Shown here: piece after piece, positions 29,109-38,214 of the stretch
Layout of the letters: every line of letters begins with the position of its first letter
How positions within the stretch are numbered: position 1 is the stretch's first letter
Source: Novosphingobium arvoryzae
GTDB lineage: Bacteria > Pseudomonadota > Alphaproteobacteria > Sphingomonadales > Sphingomonadaceae
Reading direction: 5' to 3'
Assembly (NCBI RefSeq): GCF_014652615.1
Contig: NZ_BMZD01000006.1
Coordinates: 1-64,000 of the forward strand
Length of the DNA: 64,000 bases
The notes under the pieces: generated by a model
The model's input: only the letters and a program-made list of their open reading frames with translations
The model's database searches: none
What the model was told of the DNA's origin: nothing
Made by a program: the position numbers and the translations under genes

Positions 29109-30143
29109 ATGGGCCGCAAGCCGTCGAGCAAGCCGACGAGTTTCGATATCGCCTATCTGGCGGGCGTTTCGCAGCCCACCGTCAGCCGCGCCTTGCGCGG
29201 GTCGCGCTCGGTGAGCCTGGCCACGCGTGAGCGGATCGAAGCGATCGCCCGCGAGTTGAACTATTCGGTCGACAAGAACGCATCCTCGCTGCGCTCGCAA
29301 CGCTCCAACACCATCGCGCTGCTGTTTTTCGAAGAGCAGACGCCCGACGAATCCAAGATCAACCCGTTCTTCCTAGCGATGCTCGGATCGATCACCCGCA
29401 GCTGCGCCAATCGCGGGCTGGACCTGCTGATTTCATTCCAGAAAATGGAGGATGACTGGCACGTCCGCTATCAGGACAGCCACCGCGCCGACGGGCTGAT
29501 CCTGCTGGGGTATGGCGATTACACGCTGTACGAAGAACGCCTGACCGAGCTGGTCGGCCATGAAACCCATTTCGTCCGCTGGGGATCGGTGCGCGATGAC
29601 AATATCGGCGCAACAGTCGGGTCTGACAACGTCGGCGCGGGACGGCTGGCGGGGGAGCATCTGATCGCGCAGGGCCGCCGCCGCATCGCCTTTCTGGGGC
29701 AGGCTGACGATCATTATCCCGAATTTGCCGACCGCTATCGCGGGCTGGGCGAGGCGCTGGCGGGGGCCGGACTGCCGGTCGATCCGGCCCTCCAACTGGA
29801 CGCGATCAGCTACGAGGACGCAGGCCAGCGCGCCGCCGAACAGCTGCTGGCCAGCGGGGCCGCGTTCGACGCGATTTTCGCCGCCAGCGACCTGATCGCC
29901 ATCGGCGCGATGCGCGCGCTGGTCGCGGCGGGGCGCTCCGTGCCGGGGGACGTCGCCATCGTCGGCTTTGACGATCAGCCCGCCGCCAGCATGACCAACC
30001 CGCCGCTCACCACGCTCAGCCAGGATTTGAAGGGCGCGGGCGAATTGCTGGTCGAAACGCTGCTGGCCCAGATCGAAGACCGCCCGGTCAGCAACCGCAC
30101 GATCCCGGCCCGGTTGATCGTGCGCAAAAGCAGCTCCACCTAA
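29109..30143 (+). CDS. LacI family transcriptional regulator
   Basis: A 344-residue repressor. The N-terminal helix-turn-helix [19 protein letters not shown] and hinge helix ([17 protein letters not shown]) are followed by a periplasmic-binding-protein-like sugar sensor domain. That domain contains [21 protein letters not shown] and [16 protein letters not shown]. It is flanked by the sugar transporter and the alpha-glucan operon, so it very likely responds to a maltooligosaccharide or glucose derivative and controls both. The shared operator-like word at 28772 and 30206 supports this. Confidence 0.92.
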   Translation: MGRKPSSKPTSFDIAYLAGVSQPTVSRALRGSRSVSLATRERIEAIARELNYSVDKNASSLRSQRSNTIALLFFEEQTPDESKINPFFLAMLGSITRSCANRGLDLLISFQKMEDDWHVRYQDSHRADGLILLGYGDYTLYEERLTELVGHETHFVRWGSVRDDNIGATVGSDNVGAGRLAGEHLIAQGRRRIAFLGQADDHYPEFADRYRGLGEALAGAGLPVDPALQLDAISYEDAGQRAAEQLLASGAAFDAIFAASDLIAIGAMRALVAAGRSVPGDVAIVGFDDQPAASMTNPPLTTLSQDLKGAGELLVETLLAQIEDRPVSNRTIPARLIVRKSSST

Positions 30144-30195
30144 ACCGTAAGCACCGCATACAAAGCGCGTCTTTGCCGTCACAGCGCGGGGCCGC

Positions 30196-30218
30196 GCATA
30201 ATATGCGTATACGTATGC
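30196..30218 (+). promoter_or_regulatory. Candidate operator(s) in the TonB receptor promoter
   Basis: Two elements abut here. GCATAATATGC (30196-30206) is a perfect 11-nt palindrome. CGTATACGTATGC (30206-30218) is the word shared with the transporter promoter. They lie about 135 nt upstream of the receptor start, in a 209-nt gap after the LacI gene. Confidence 0.55.
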
Positions 30219-30352
30219 CATCTTCCTGCCCGCCCCCTGCGCGCCGTATTGGCCCGTTCCCATGCAGGTGAGACCGGGACTGGACTCCATCTGCCTTAAC
30301 GGGGTTAGCCGCCGGGACCTTTGCAATTCCGGCGGATTTAGGGAGAGTGATC

Positions 30353-33121
30353 GTGGCACTTCGCACCAAGATTTCTGGTGGCCTTGGCGTTTCCGCCATT
30401 GCCATCGCCATCAGCGCCGTGGCGCTGCCGGGCGCGGCTTTCGCGCAGGACACCGCGGCTGAGGAAACCGCCGCCGACGCCGATGGGGCAATCGTCGTAA
30501 CGGGTTTCCGCGCCGCACTGGAAAGCGCCGTCAACAAGAAGAAGACCGCCGACCAGGTGGTCGAATCGATTTCGGCGGAAGACATCGGCAAGCTGCCCGA
30601 TGCCTCGATCGCGGAATCGATCGCCCGTCTGCCGGGCCTGACCTCGCAGCGCGTTTCGGGCCGCGCCAACTCGATCACGATCCGCGGCTTTGCCCCGGAC
30701 TTTTCGACCACGCTGCTCAACGGCCGCGAACAGACCTCCACCGGTGACAACCGCGCGGTGGAATACGACCAGTATCCGTCGGAAGTCGTCAGCCAGGTCA
30801 ACGTCTACAAGTCGCCGATGGCCTCGCTCGTGGGGCAGGGCCTGTCGGGCACGGTCGACATGCGCACGATCCGTCCGCTGGACGCTGGCAAGCGGATCAT
30901 CTCGATCGGTGCGCGCGGCTCTTACGCGGACCTGGGCAAGCTGAACGCCGGGTCGAAGGAATTCGGCTACCGCGTCAACGGGATCTACGTCGATCAGTTC
31001 GCCGATGACACGATCGGCATTGCGCTGGGCGCCAGCTATGTCGACGAACCCTACCAGATCCAGGAATTCAACGCCTGGGGCTATCCCGGCACTGGCAACG
31101 GCGCGGTGATCGGCGGGTCGAAGTCGTACAACACCTCGACCACGCTGACCCGCTTCGGCCTGAACGGCACTCTGCAGTGGAAGCCGGCGGACAGCTTCAC
31201 CACCACGCTTGATGCGTTCTATTCGGACTTCAAGGACGACCAGGTGAAGCGCGGCATCGAACTGCCGCTCTACTGGTCCGCCGCCACGCTGAGCGGCGCG
31301 CAGGTCAACAACGGCTTCGTCACGTCCGGCACCTTCAACGGCGTGAAGGGCGTGGTCCGCAACGACATCTTCCAGCGCCACGCCAAGCTCTATTCGTTTG
31401 GCTGGAACAACAAGTACGAAGGCGAAGACGGCTGGAACGCCCTGTTCGACCTGTCCTATTCGAAGACCGACCGCAACGAGCTGTCGATGGAAAGCTATTC
31501 GGGCACCGGCCGTAACGCGGTGGGCGCGACCGACAGCATCGGCTTCACCAGCACCGCCAAGGGCACCGTGTTCAAGCCGACGTTGAACTATGGCGATTAC
31601 AACCTGATCCTGCTGACCAGCCCGCAGGGCTGGGGCGGCAACCAGATCGCGCCGAACGGCACCACGATCACCAACGGCCAGGACGGTTACTACAACAACC
31701 GCCTGATCAAGGACCAGATCTGGCAGGCCCGCGCCGAAGTGCGCAAGGACATGGAAGGGTTCATCTCCTCGGTCCAGCTCGGCCTGAACTACACCAACCG
31801 GTCGAAGTCGCTGACCCCGGACGAAGCGTTCCTGGGCCTGGCCGCCAACACCAACGGCACCACCAGCGTTGCCGTGCCGTCGCAGTACCGTCTTGGCACG
31901 ACCAACCTGTCGTACCTCGGCCTTGGCCCGATGATCAGCTATGATCCGCTCGCGCTGCTCAACGGCGGGATCTACAAGCTGGTGCCCAACGCCTATGGCG
32001 ACGTGGTGGTGAAGAGCTATTCGATCAGCGAACGCCTGCTCACCCCCTATCTCCAGGCCAACCTGAAGGGCACGCTGGGTTCGGCGGACCTGACCGGCAA
32101 CATCGGCGTCCAGGCGATCGTGACCGAGCAGAAGTCGGTCGGCGCCAGCGCCGTCTATCTGGGCACTCTGGCCAACGGCGCGCCGAACATCGGTTCCGCC
32201 CAGCAGCGTGACAGCGTGCGCTACACCGACTGGCTGCCCAGCCTGAACCTGTCGCTGCGCTTCCCCAGCGATCTGGTGGTGCGCTTTGCCGCGGCCCGCG
32301 AAATCATCCGTCCGCGCATGGACGACATGAAGAACTCGCTGAGCTTCGGCTACACCTTCGCCACGGTGGCGGGCGTGCCGACCGCGTTCATCACCGGCGG
32401 TTCGGGCAACCCGGCGCTGCGTCCGTGGCGCGCCAACGCGGTGGACCTGACGGTCGAAAAGTACTTCGGCAGCAAGGGCTATCTGGCGCTGCAGCTGTTC
32501 TACAAGGACCTGAAGAGCTACGTCTACAATCAGGACGTGACCATGCCCAGCAGCACGCTGGTGCTGGCTCCGCCGCCGGCCGGGATCGCCGTTTCGCCGA
32601 CCGCGATCATCAACCAGCCGATCAACGGCAAGGGCGGCGAACTTTATGGTCTGGAACTGGCCGGCACCCTGCCGTTCGACGCGATCACCCCGGCGCTGGA
32701 AGGCTTTGGCCTGACGGGCGGCGTTTCCTACACCGAAACGAAGATCGCGCCGACCCCGGGCGCTGCGGCGGAAGACCTGCCGGGCTATTCGAAGTGGGTG
32801 GCCAACGCCACGCTGTTCTTCGAGAAGAACGGGTTCAACGTCCGCGGTTCGATGCGCTATCGCTCCACCTTCGTGGGTGAAGTGTCGGGCTTTGCCGCGA
32901 ACCGTGTCCGCCGCCGTGCGGCGCCGGAAACGATCTTCGACGCACAGATCGGCTATGACTTCCAGGAAGGCAGCGCGCTGCAGGGTCTGTCGCTCTACAT
33001 CCAGGGCCAGAACCTGACGAACGAGCCGTTCGTCACCACCAACCCGGGCGATGTCCGGCAGGTGATCGACTATCAGACGTATGGTCGCCGGTTCCTGGCC
33101 GGGTTCTCCTACAAGTTCTGA
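30353..33121 (+). CDS. TonB-dependent outer-membrane receptor, probable maltodextrin uptake
   Basis: A 922-residue protein if started at GTG 30353, which has the better spacing from GGGAG; GTG 30347 is an alternative. A signal peptide ends at AAFAQ. A TonB-box-like IVVTGFR and plug domain (EDIGKLPDASIAESIARLPG) follow, then a 22-strand barrel ending in the terminal Phe (FLAGFSYKF). The KLPDxSIAESIARLPG form of the plug is frequent in carbohydrate receptors of Caulobacter, Xanthomonas and sphingomonads. It heads the alpha-glucan operon, so uptake of maltodextrins is inferred. Confidence 0.9.
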   Translation: MALRTKISGGLGVSAIAIAISAVALPGAAFAQDTAAEETAADADGAIVVTGFRAALESAVNKKKTADQVVESISAEDIGKLPDASIAESIARLPGLTSQRVSGRANSITIRGFAPDFSTTLLNGREQTSTGDNRAVEYDQYPSEVVSQVNVYKSPMASLVGQGLSGTVDMRTIRPLDAGKRIISIGARGSYADLGKLNAGSKEFGYRVNGIYVDQFADDTIGIALGASYVDEPYQIQEFNAWGYPGTGNGAVIGGSKSYNTSTTLTRFGLNGTLQWKPADSFTTTLDAFYSDFKDDQVKRGIELPLYWSAATLSGAQVNNGFVTSGTFNGVKGVVRNDIFQRHAKLYSFGWNNKYEGEDGWNALFDLSYSKTDRNELSMESYSGTGRNAVGATDSIGFTSTAKGTVFKPTLNYGDYNLILLTSPQGWGGNQIAPNGTTITNGQDGYYNNRLIKDQIWQARAEVRKDMEGFISSVQLGLNYTNRSKSLTPDEAFLGLAANTNGTTSVAVPSQYRLGTTNLSYLGLGPMISYDPLALLNGGIYKLVPNAYGDVVVKSYSISERLLTPYLQANLKGTLGSADLTGNIGVQAIVTEQKSVGASAVYLGTLANGAPNIGSAQQRDSVRYTDWLPSLNLSLRFPSDLVVRFAAAREIIRPRMDDMKNSLSFGYTFATVAGVPTAFITGGSGNPALRPWRANAVDLTVEKYFGSKGYLALQLFYKDLKSYVYNQDVTMPSSTLVLAPPPAGIAVSPTAIINQPINGKGGELYGLELAGTLPFDAITPALEGFGLTGGVSYTETKIAPTPGAAAEDLPGYSKWVANATLFFEKNGFNVRGSMRYRSTFVGEVSGFAANRVRRRAAPETIFDAQIGYDFQEGSALQGLSLYIQGQNLTNEPFVTTNPGDVRQVIDYQTYGRRFLAGFSYKF

Positions 33122-33234
33122 TGAACTGCGGGGCGGCGGGGTGTCCGGGAAACCGGCCCCCGCCCACCCAACCTCCTGATTTCAAGCTTGCCCTCCTGCC
33201 CCCGATGGGGTGACCCTTGCCCAAAGGAGTGCGC

Positions 33235-34752
33235 ATGACCGCCCAGCAGCCCTATAACATCGTGATTGTCGGCGGCGGGACCGCTGGCTGGATGGCCGCC
33301 GCCGTGCTCGCGCGGTGCGCGCCGCCCGCCTATCGCATCACACTGGTCGAATCCGAAGAGATCGGCACCGTCGGCGTGGGCGAGGCGACCATCCCCGCGA
33401 TCCGCGTGTTCAACGCCGCGCTGGGCATTGACGAGGGCGCGTTCCTGAGCGCCACCAATGGCTCGTTCAAGCTGGGCATTTCCTTCGACGGCTGGCTGGT
33501 GCCCGGCCACAGCTACATGCACGCCTTTGGCGAGATCGGGCGGCAGTTCGGGCTGGTGCCGTTCCGCGACCACTGGGCGCGAGCGCATGCCGCCGGGTTT
33601 GCCAAGCCGCTGGCCCGCTACAGCGTCAACGAACTCGCCGCGCGCACCGGGCGGATGCCGCATGGGCCGCAGGGCGAAGGCCAGGTCGACGTGCCCTATG
33701 CCTACCACTTCGACGCCGGCCGCTATGCCGCGTTCCTGCGCCGCTATGCCGAAGGGCTGGGCGTCACGCGGATCGAAGGGCGGATCGCGCGCGTCGAGCG
33801 CCACGGCGAGACGGGTGACATCGCCGCCGTCACGACCGAGGCCGGGACGCGGCTGGCGGGCGATTTCTTCATCGACTGCTCCGGCTTTCAGGGCCTGCTG
33901 ATCGAGCAGGAATTGCAGACCGGCTATGACGACTGGTCGCACTGGCTGCCCTGCGACCGGGCCATGGCGGTGCCGTGCGAGGCCGGGGGCGATTTCACGC
34001 CGTTCACCCGCTCCATCGCGCGCACTGCCGGGTGGCAATGGCGCATTCCGTTGCAGCACCGCATCGGCAACGGCATGGTCTATTGCAGCCAGTTCATGGG
34101 CGAGGACGAAGCCGCCGCCACGTTGCTGGCCAATCTGGACGGCAAGCCGCTGGCCGAGCCCAAGCCGCTGCGCTTTGTCACCGGCAAGCGCCGCAAGCTG
34201 TGGCACCGCAATTGCCTGGCCGTCGGGCTGGCGAGCGGGTTCATGGAACCGCTCGAATCGACCAGCATCCACCTGATCCAGTCCACCTTGTCCCGCTTTC
34301 TGCGGATGCTGCCGCGCGGCCCCGTAGCGCCCGCGCTGGTGGACGAATTCAACCGGCAGGCCGATTTCGAATTCGCCAGCATCCGCGATTTCCTGATCCT
34401 GCACTACAAGGCCAATGGCCGCGTGGGGGAACCATTCTGGGACCACTGCCGGGCGATGGCGATCCCGGACAGTCTGGCCGCACGGATCGAACAGTTCCGC
34501 AGCGGCGGCTTCATCCACCACCATCACGAGGAACTGTTCACCGAAGTGGGCTGGTTCCAGGTGCTGGTGGGCCAGGGCGTGCTGCCCGAAAGCTGGAACG
34601 CCGCCGCCGACGCCATGCCCGAAGACAAGCTGCGCGAATTCATGGCCCTGCTGGAAGGCAGCGCGATCGAGCAGGCCCGCCCCGCCGCCCAGCACATCGA
34701 CGTAGTCGCGCGGCTTTGCGCCGCCGCCCAGACCACCGGAGAAGCCGCATGA
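33235..34752 (+). CDS. Tryptophan halogenase-like flavoprotein in a sugar operon
   Basis: A 505-residue member of the flavin-dependent halogenase family, started at ATG 33235 behind AAAGGAG. The FAD motif GGGTAGWM, the halogenase motif WQWRIP and the catalytic lysine (Lys79 in SFKLGISFDGW, the same number as in PrnA) are all present, and so is LESTSIHLI. Biochemical activity therefore looks possible. Homologues are repeatedly found behind carbohydrate TonB receptors in Caulobacter and sphingomonads, and their role there is unclear. Its stop overlaps the next gene by four bases (ATGA), so it is in the operon. Confidence 0.88.
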   Translation: MTAQQPYNIVIVGGGTAGWMAAAVLARCAPPAYRITLVESEEIGTVGVGEATIPAIRVFNAALGIDEGAFLSATNGSFKLGISFDGWLVPGHSYMHAFGEIGRQFGLVPFRDHWARAHAAGFAKPLARYSVNELAARTGRMPHGPQGEGQVDVPYAYHFDAGRYAAFLRRYAEGLGVTRIEGRIARVERHGETGDIAAVTTEAGTRLAGDFFIDCSGFQGLLIEQELQTGYDDWSHWLPCDRAMAVPCEAGGDFTPFTRSIARTAGWQWRIPLQHRIGNGMVYCSQFMGEDEAAATLLANLDGKPLAEPKPLRFVTGKRRKLWHRNCLAVGLASGFMEPLESTSIHLIQSTLSRFLRMLPRGPVAPALVDEFNRQADFEFASIRDFLILHYKANGRVGEPFWDHCRAMAIPDSLAARIEQFRSGGFIHHHHEELFTEVGWFQVLVGQGVLPESWNAAADAMPEDKLREFMALLEGSAIEQARPAAQHIDVVARLCAAAQTTGEAA

Positions 34753-36563
34753 TCCGATCCTTCCTGCTGGCTGCCAGCGCCCTGACAATGGCGATTCCCG
34801 CCACCGCGCAGACGCCCGCGCCCACAGATTTCCGCGCCCGCACCCCCGAACAGGAGGTGGTCTACTTCGTCCTGCCCGACCGGTTCGAGAACGGCGATCC
34901 GAAGAACGACAAGGGTGGGCTGAAGGGGGATCGGCTCTCCACTGGCTATGACCCCACCGCCAAGGGGTTCTACCACGGCGGCGACCTGAAGGGGCTGACC
35001 CAGCGGCTCGACTATATTCAAGGCCTGGGCGCGACCGCGATCTGGTTCGCGCCGATCTTCAAGAACAAGCCGGTGCAAGGGCCGAAGGGCGATGAAAGCG
35101 CGGGCTATCATGGCTACTGGGTGACCGATTTCACCCAGGTCGATCCGCATTTCGGCACCAACGCCGAATTCAAGGCTTTCGTCGACGCCGCCCATGCGCG
35201 CGGGATGAAGGTCTACATGGACATCATCGCCAACCACACGGCGGACGTGATCCGCTACCGGGAGGGCGACGCGGCCAGCTATGCCTATCGCGGCAAGGCG
35301 GACTATCCGTTTTCGCGGCGGGGCGGGTTGAAGGGCGCGGCGATCAATCCCGGCTTCAACGGCGATGCCGATTTCAGCCCCGAAAACTGGGCCAGGCTGA
35401 CCGACCCCACGTTTGCCTACACACCCTATGTCCCCAAGGGCGAGGAGACGGTGAAAGTCCCCGCCTGGCTGAACGATCCGATCCATTACCACAACCGCGG
35501 CGACACCAACTGGGTCGGCGAAAGCTCGCTCTATGGCGATTTCGTCGGGCTGGACGATCTGGCGACGGAAAGTCCGCGCGTGGTTCAGGGCATGATCGAG
35601 ATCTATGCCAGCTGGATCGAACGGTTCGGGATCGACGGGTTCCGGATCGACACCGCCCGCCACGTGAACCCGGAATTCTGGCAGGCGTTTGTCCCCGCCA
35701 TGCTGGAAACGGCGCGGGCGAAGGGCATTCCCAACTTCCACATCTTCGGCGAAGTCGCGACCAGCGATGTCGATCCCGCGCTGACTGCGCGCTGGACGCG
35801 GATCGCTGGGCTGCCCAGCAACCTCGACATGGCTTTCGCCGCCGCCGCCCAGCGGGTGGTATCTGGCAAGGCCGGGACCGATGTGTTCGCCCGCCTGCTG
35901 GAGGACGATGCGCTCTATGAAGGCGGCGCCCCCGCCGCAACGCGCCTCCCGACGTTCCTGGGCAATCACGATTTCGGGCGCTTTTCGATGTTCGTGAAGC
36001 AGGCCAACCCGGCTGCCAGCGACGAGGAACTGCTGGCCCGCGTCGCGCTGGGCCATGCCATGCTGCTGACCCTGCGCGGGGTGCCGGTGATCTATTACGG
36101 CGATGAGCAGGGCTTCGTTTCGGACGGCAACGACCAATTGGCGCGCGAGGACATGTTCCCGTCCAAGGTGGCGGTCTATAACGACAATGACCTGATCGGG
36201 ACCGACGCGACCACCGCGCAGTCTAATTTCGATCCGTCCCACCCGCTCTATCGCCACATTGCCGCGCTGGTTGATGTGCGCCAGTCCACCCCCGCGCTGC
36301 AATCGGGCCTCACCCGCATTCGCCACTTTTCCGACAAGCCGGGGCTGCTGGTGGTTTCGCGTTTCGACCCCAAGACCGGCCGCGAAGTGGTGCTGGCCTA
36401 CAACACCTCGGCCCAGCCGGTCACGAATACGGTTGCAGTCGAGCCCGCCAGCCTGAACTTCGCTCCCCTTGCCGGGCAATGCCCGGTAGAAGCGAACGCG
36501 CCCGGCAGCATGACCATTACCCTGCCGCCGTTCGGCTTTGCCGTCTGCGCCGCGAAGGACTGA
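34749..36563 (+). CDS. GH13 alpha-amylase/cyclomaltodextrinase, periplasmic
   Basis: A 604-residue exported enzyme; the ATG at 34749 overlaps the halogenase stop and opens a signal peptide ending ATAQ. GH13 hallmarks are complete: MDIIANHTA, GFRIDTARH with nucleophile Asp301, IFGEV with acid-base Glu335 and LGNHDF with Asp408. By analogy to SusA-type enzymes it would cut maltodextrins in the periplasm after TonB-dependent uptake. Confidence 0.9.
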   Translation: MIRSFLLAASALTMAIPATAQTPAPTDFRARTPEQEVVYFVLPDRFENGDPKNDKGGLKGDRLSTGYDPTAKGFYHGGDLKGLTQRLDYIQGLGATAIWFAPIFKNKPVQGPKGDESAGYHGYWVTDFTQVDPHFGTNAEFKAFVDAAHARGMKVYMDIIANHTADVIRYREGDAASYAYRGKADYPFSRRGGLKGAAINPGFNGDADFSPENWARLTDPTFAYTPYVPKGEETVKVPAWLNDPIHYHNRGDTNWVGESSLYGDFVGLDDLATESPRVVQGMIEIYASWIERFGIDGFRIDTARHVNPEFWQAFVPAMLETARAKGIPNFHIFGEVATSDVDPALTARWTRIAGLPSNLDMAFAAAAQRVVSGKAGTDVFARLLEDDALYEGGAPAATRLPTFLGNHDFGRFSMFVKQANPAASDEELLARVALGHAMLLTLRGVPVIYYGDEQGFVSDGNDQLAREDMFPSKVAVYNDNDLIGTDATTAQSNFDPSHPLYRHIAALVDVRQSTPALQSGLTRIRHFSDKPGLLVVSRFDPKTGREVVLAYNTSAQPVTNTVAVEPASLNFAPLAGQCPVEANAPGSMTITLPPFGFAVCAAKD

Positions 36564-36574
36564 TTTCCCCCGCC

Positions 36575-38209
36575 ATGAACCGCATGACCCGCCTGGACAC
36601 TGCCCCCCATCCCGCCGCCGCCGTGCAATGGTGGAAGGGCGCCGCGATCTATCAGATCTATCCGCGCAGCTTCGCCGATGCGAACGGCGACGGGATCGGC
36701 GACCTCAAGGGCGTGACCCGCCACCTCGATTACGTCGCCGCGCTGGGTGTGGATGCGATCTGGCTCTCGCCGTTCTTCACCTCGCCGATGAAGGATTTCG
36801 GCTATGACGTGGCCGATTACTGCGATGTCGATCCGATCTTCGGCACGCTGGCCGATTTCGACGAGCTGATCCGCGAGGCCCACGCGCGCGGGCTGAAAGT
36901 GACGATCGATCAGGTCTATGCCCACACTTCGGACCAGCACGCCTGGTTCGCGGAAAGCCGCTCCAGCCGGGACAACCCCAAGGCGGACTGGTATGTCTGG
37001 GCCGACGCCAAGCCCGAAGGTTCGCCCCCGTCGAACTGGCAATCGGTGTTTGGCGGCCCGGCCTGGACGTGGGACGCGCGGCGCGGGCAATATTACCTGC
37101 ACAATTTCCTGAGCAGCCAGCCGCAACTGAACTGCCATTCGCGCGAAGTGCAGGATGCGCTGCTGGGCGTGGCGCGGTTCTGGCTGGACCGGGGGGTCGA
37201 TGGCTTCCGGCTCGACGCGCTGAACTTCACGATGCACGACCCGAAGCTGACGGATAATCCGCCCGCCCCTGATGACGGCACCCCCCGCACCCGCCCGTTC
37301 GATTTCCAGCTGCGCAAGCACAACCAGTCGCACCATGATGTGCCCCACTTCATAGAGCGCATCCGCGACGTGCTGGACGAATACGACGCGATCTTCACCG
37401 TCGCGGAAGTGGGCGGGCAGGACGCCTTGCGCGAAATGCAGCTCTACACCCACGGGCACAAGCGGCTGAACAGCGCCTATGGGTTCGATTTCCTCTATGC
37501 CCCGGCGCTGACGCCGGAACTGGTCGCAACCGCGCTGGCCGACTGGCCCGATCGCCCCGGCATGGGCTGGCCCAGCTGGGCGTTCGAAAACCACGACGCC
37601 CCGCGCGCCCTGTCGCGCTGGTGCGCGCCGGACGAGCGCGAGGCCTTTGCCCGCCTGAAAATCGCGGTGCTGGCCGCGCTGCGCGGCAACGTGATCATCT
37701 ATCAGGGCGAGGAACTGGGGCTGACGCAGGTCGACATCCCGTTCGAGCAACTGCAAGACCCGGAAGCCATCGCCAACTGGCCGCTGACCCTGTCGCGCGA
37801 CGGCGCGCGCACGCCGATGCCCTGGCAGGCGCAAGATGAGCACGGCGGGTTCACCAGCGGCCAACCCTGGCTGCCGCTGGGCGAGGACAACCTGGCCCGC
37901 GCGGTCGACCGGCAGGATGGCGATCCGGCCTCGCTGCTCAATCTCACGCGTGAATTGCTGATGCTGCGGCGCGCGAACCCCGCGCTGCGCCACGGTGCCT
38001 GCACGGTCGAACTGGCCGACGCGGCCCGGCTGGTGCTGCGGCGCGAGGCCGATGGCCATACGATTTTCGCGGTCTTCAACATGACCGCACAGCCTGCCGC
38101 GTGGCCCGCTGATCTGGCGCAGACCGGACCGGCCCTGATGGCAATCAATGGCGCGTCGCCGGGGCATTTGCCGCCCTTCGGCGCCGTGCTGATCCGGGAG
38201 AAGGAATAG
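36575..38209 (+). CDS. GH13 alpha-glucosidase
   Basis: A 544-residue enzyme of the oligo-1,6-glucosidase/alpha-glucosidase subfamily. No signal peptide is seen with the ATG at 36575, so it is probably cytoplasmic. The opening WWKGAAIYQIYPRSF and the residues GFRLDALNF (Asp214), FTVAEVGG (Glu278) and FENHDAPR (Asp341) form the full catalytic set. It lies 11 nt after the periplasmic GH13. It would hydrolyse maltose or short oligosaccharides brought in by the MFS transporter. Confidence 0.92.
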   Translation: MNRMTRLDTAPHPAAAVQWWKGAAIYQIYPRSFADANGDGIGDLKGVTRHLDYVAALGVDAIWLSPFFTSPMKDFGYDVADYCDVDPIFGTLADFDELIREAHARGLKVTIDQVYAHTSDQHAWFAESRSSRDNPKADWYVWADAKPEGSPPSNWQSVFGGPAWTWDARRGQYYLHNFLSSQPQLNCHSREVQDALLGVARFWLDRGVDGFRLDALNFTMHDPKLTDNPPAPDDGTPRTRPFDFQLRKHNQSHHDVPHFIERIRDVLDEYDAIFTVAEVGGQDALREMQLYTHGHKRLNSAYGFDFLYAPALTPELVATALADWPDRPGMGWPSWAFENHDAPRALSRWCAPDEREAFARLKIAVLAALRGNVIIYQGEELGLTQVDIPFEQLQDPEAIANWPLTLSRDGARTPMPWQAQDEHGGFTSGQPWLPLGEDNLARAVDRQDGDPASLLNLTRELLMLRRANPALRHGACTVELADAARLVLRREADGHTIFAVFNMTAQPAAWPADLAQTGPALMAINGASPGHLPPFGAVLIREKE

Positions 38210-38214
38210 TCCCC

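Noticed and set aside
33127..33166. GC-rich imperfect hairpin between the TonB receptor and halogenase genes
   Set aside because: There is no T-tract and the pairing is interrupted. It may lower downstream expression but does not qualify as a terminator.
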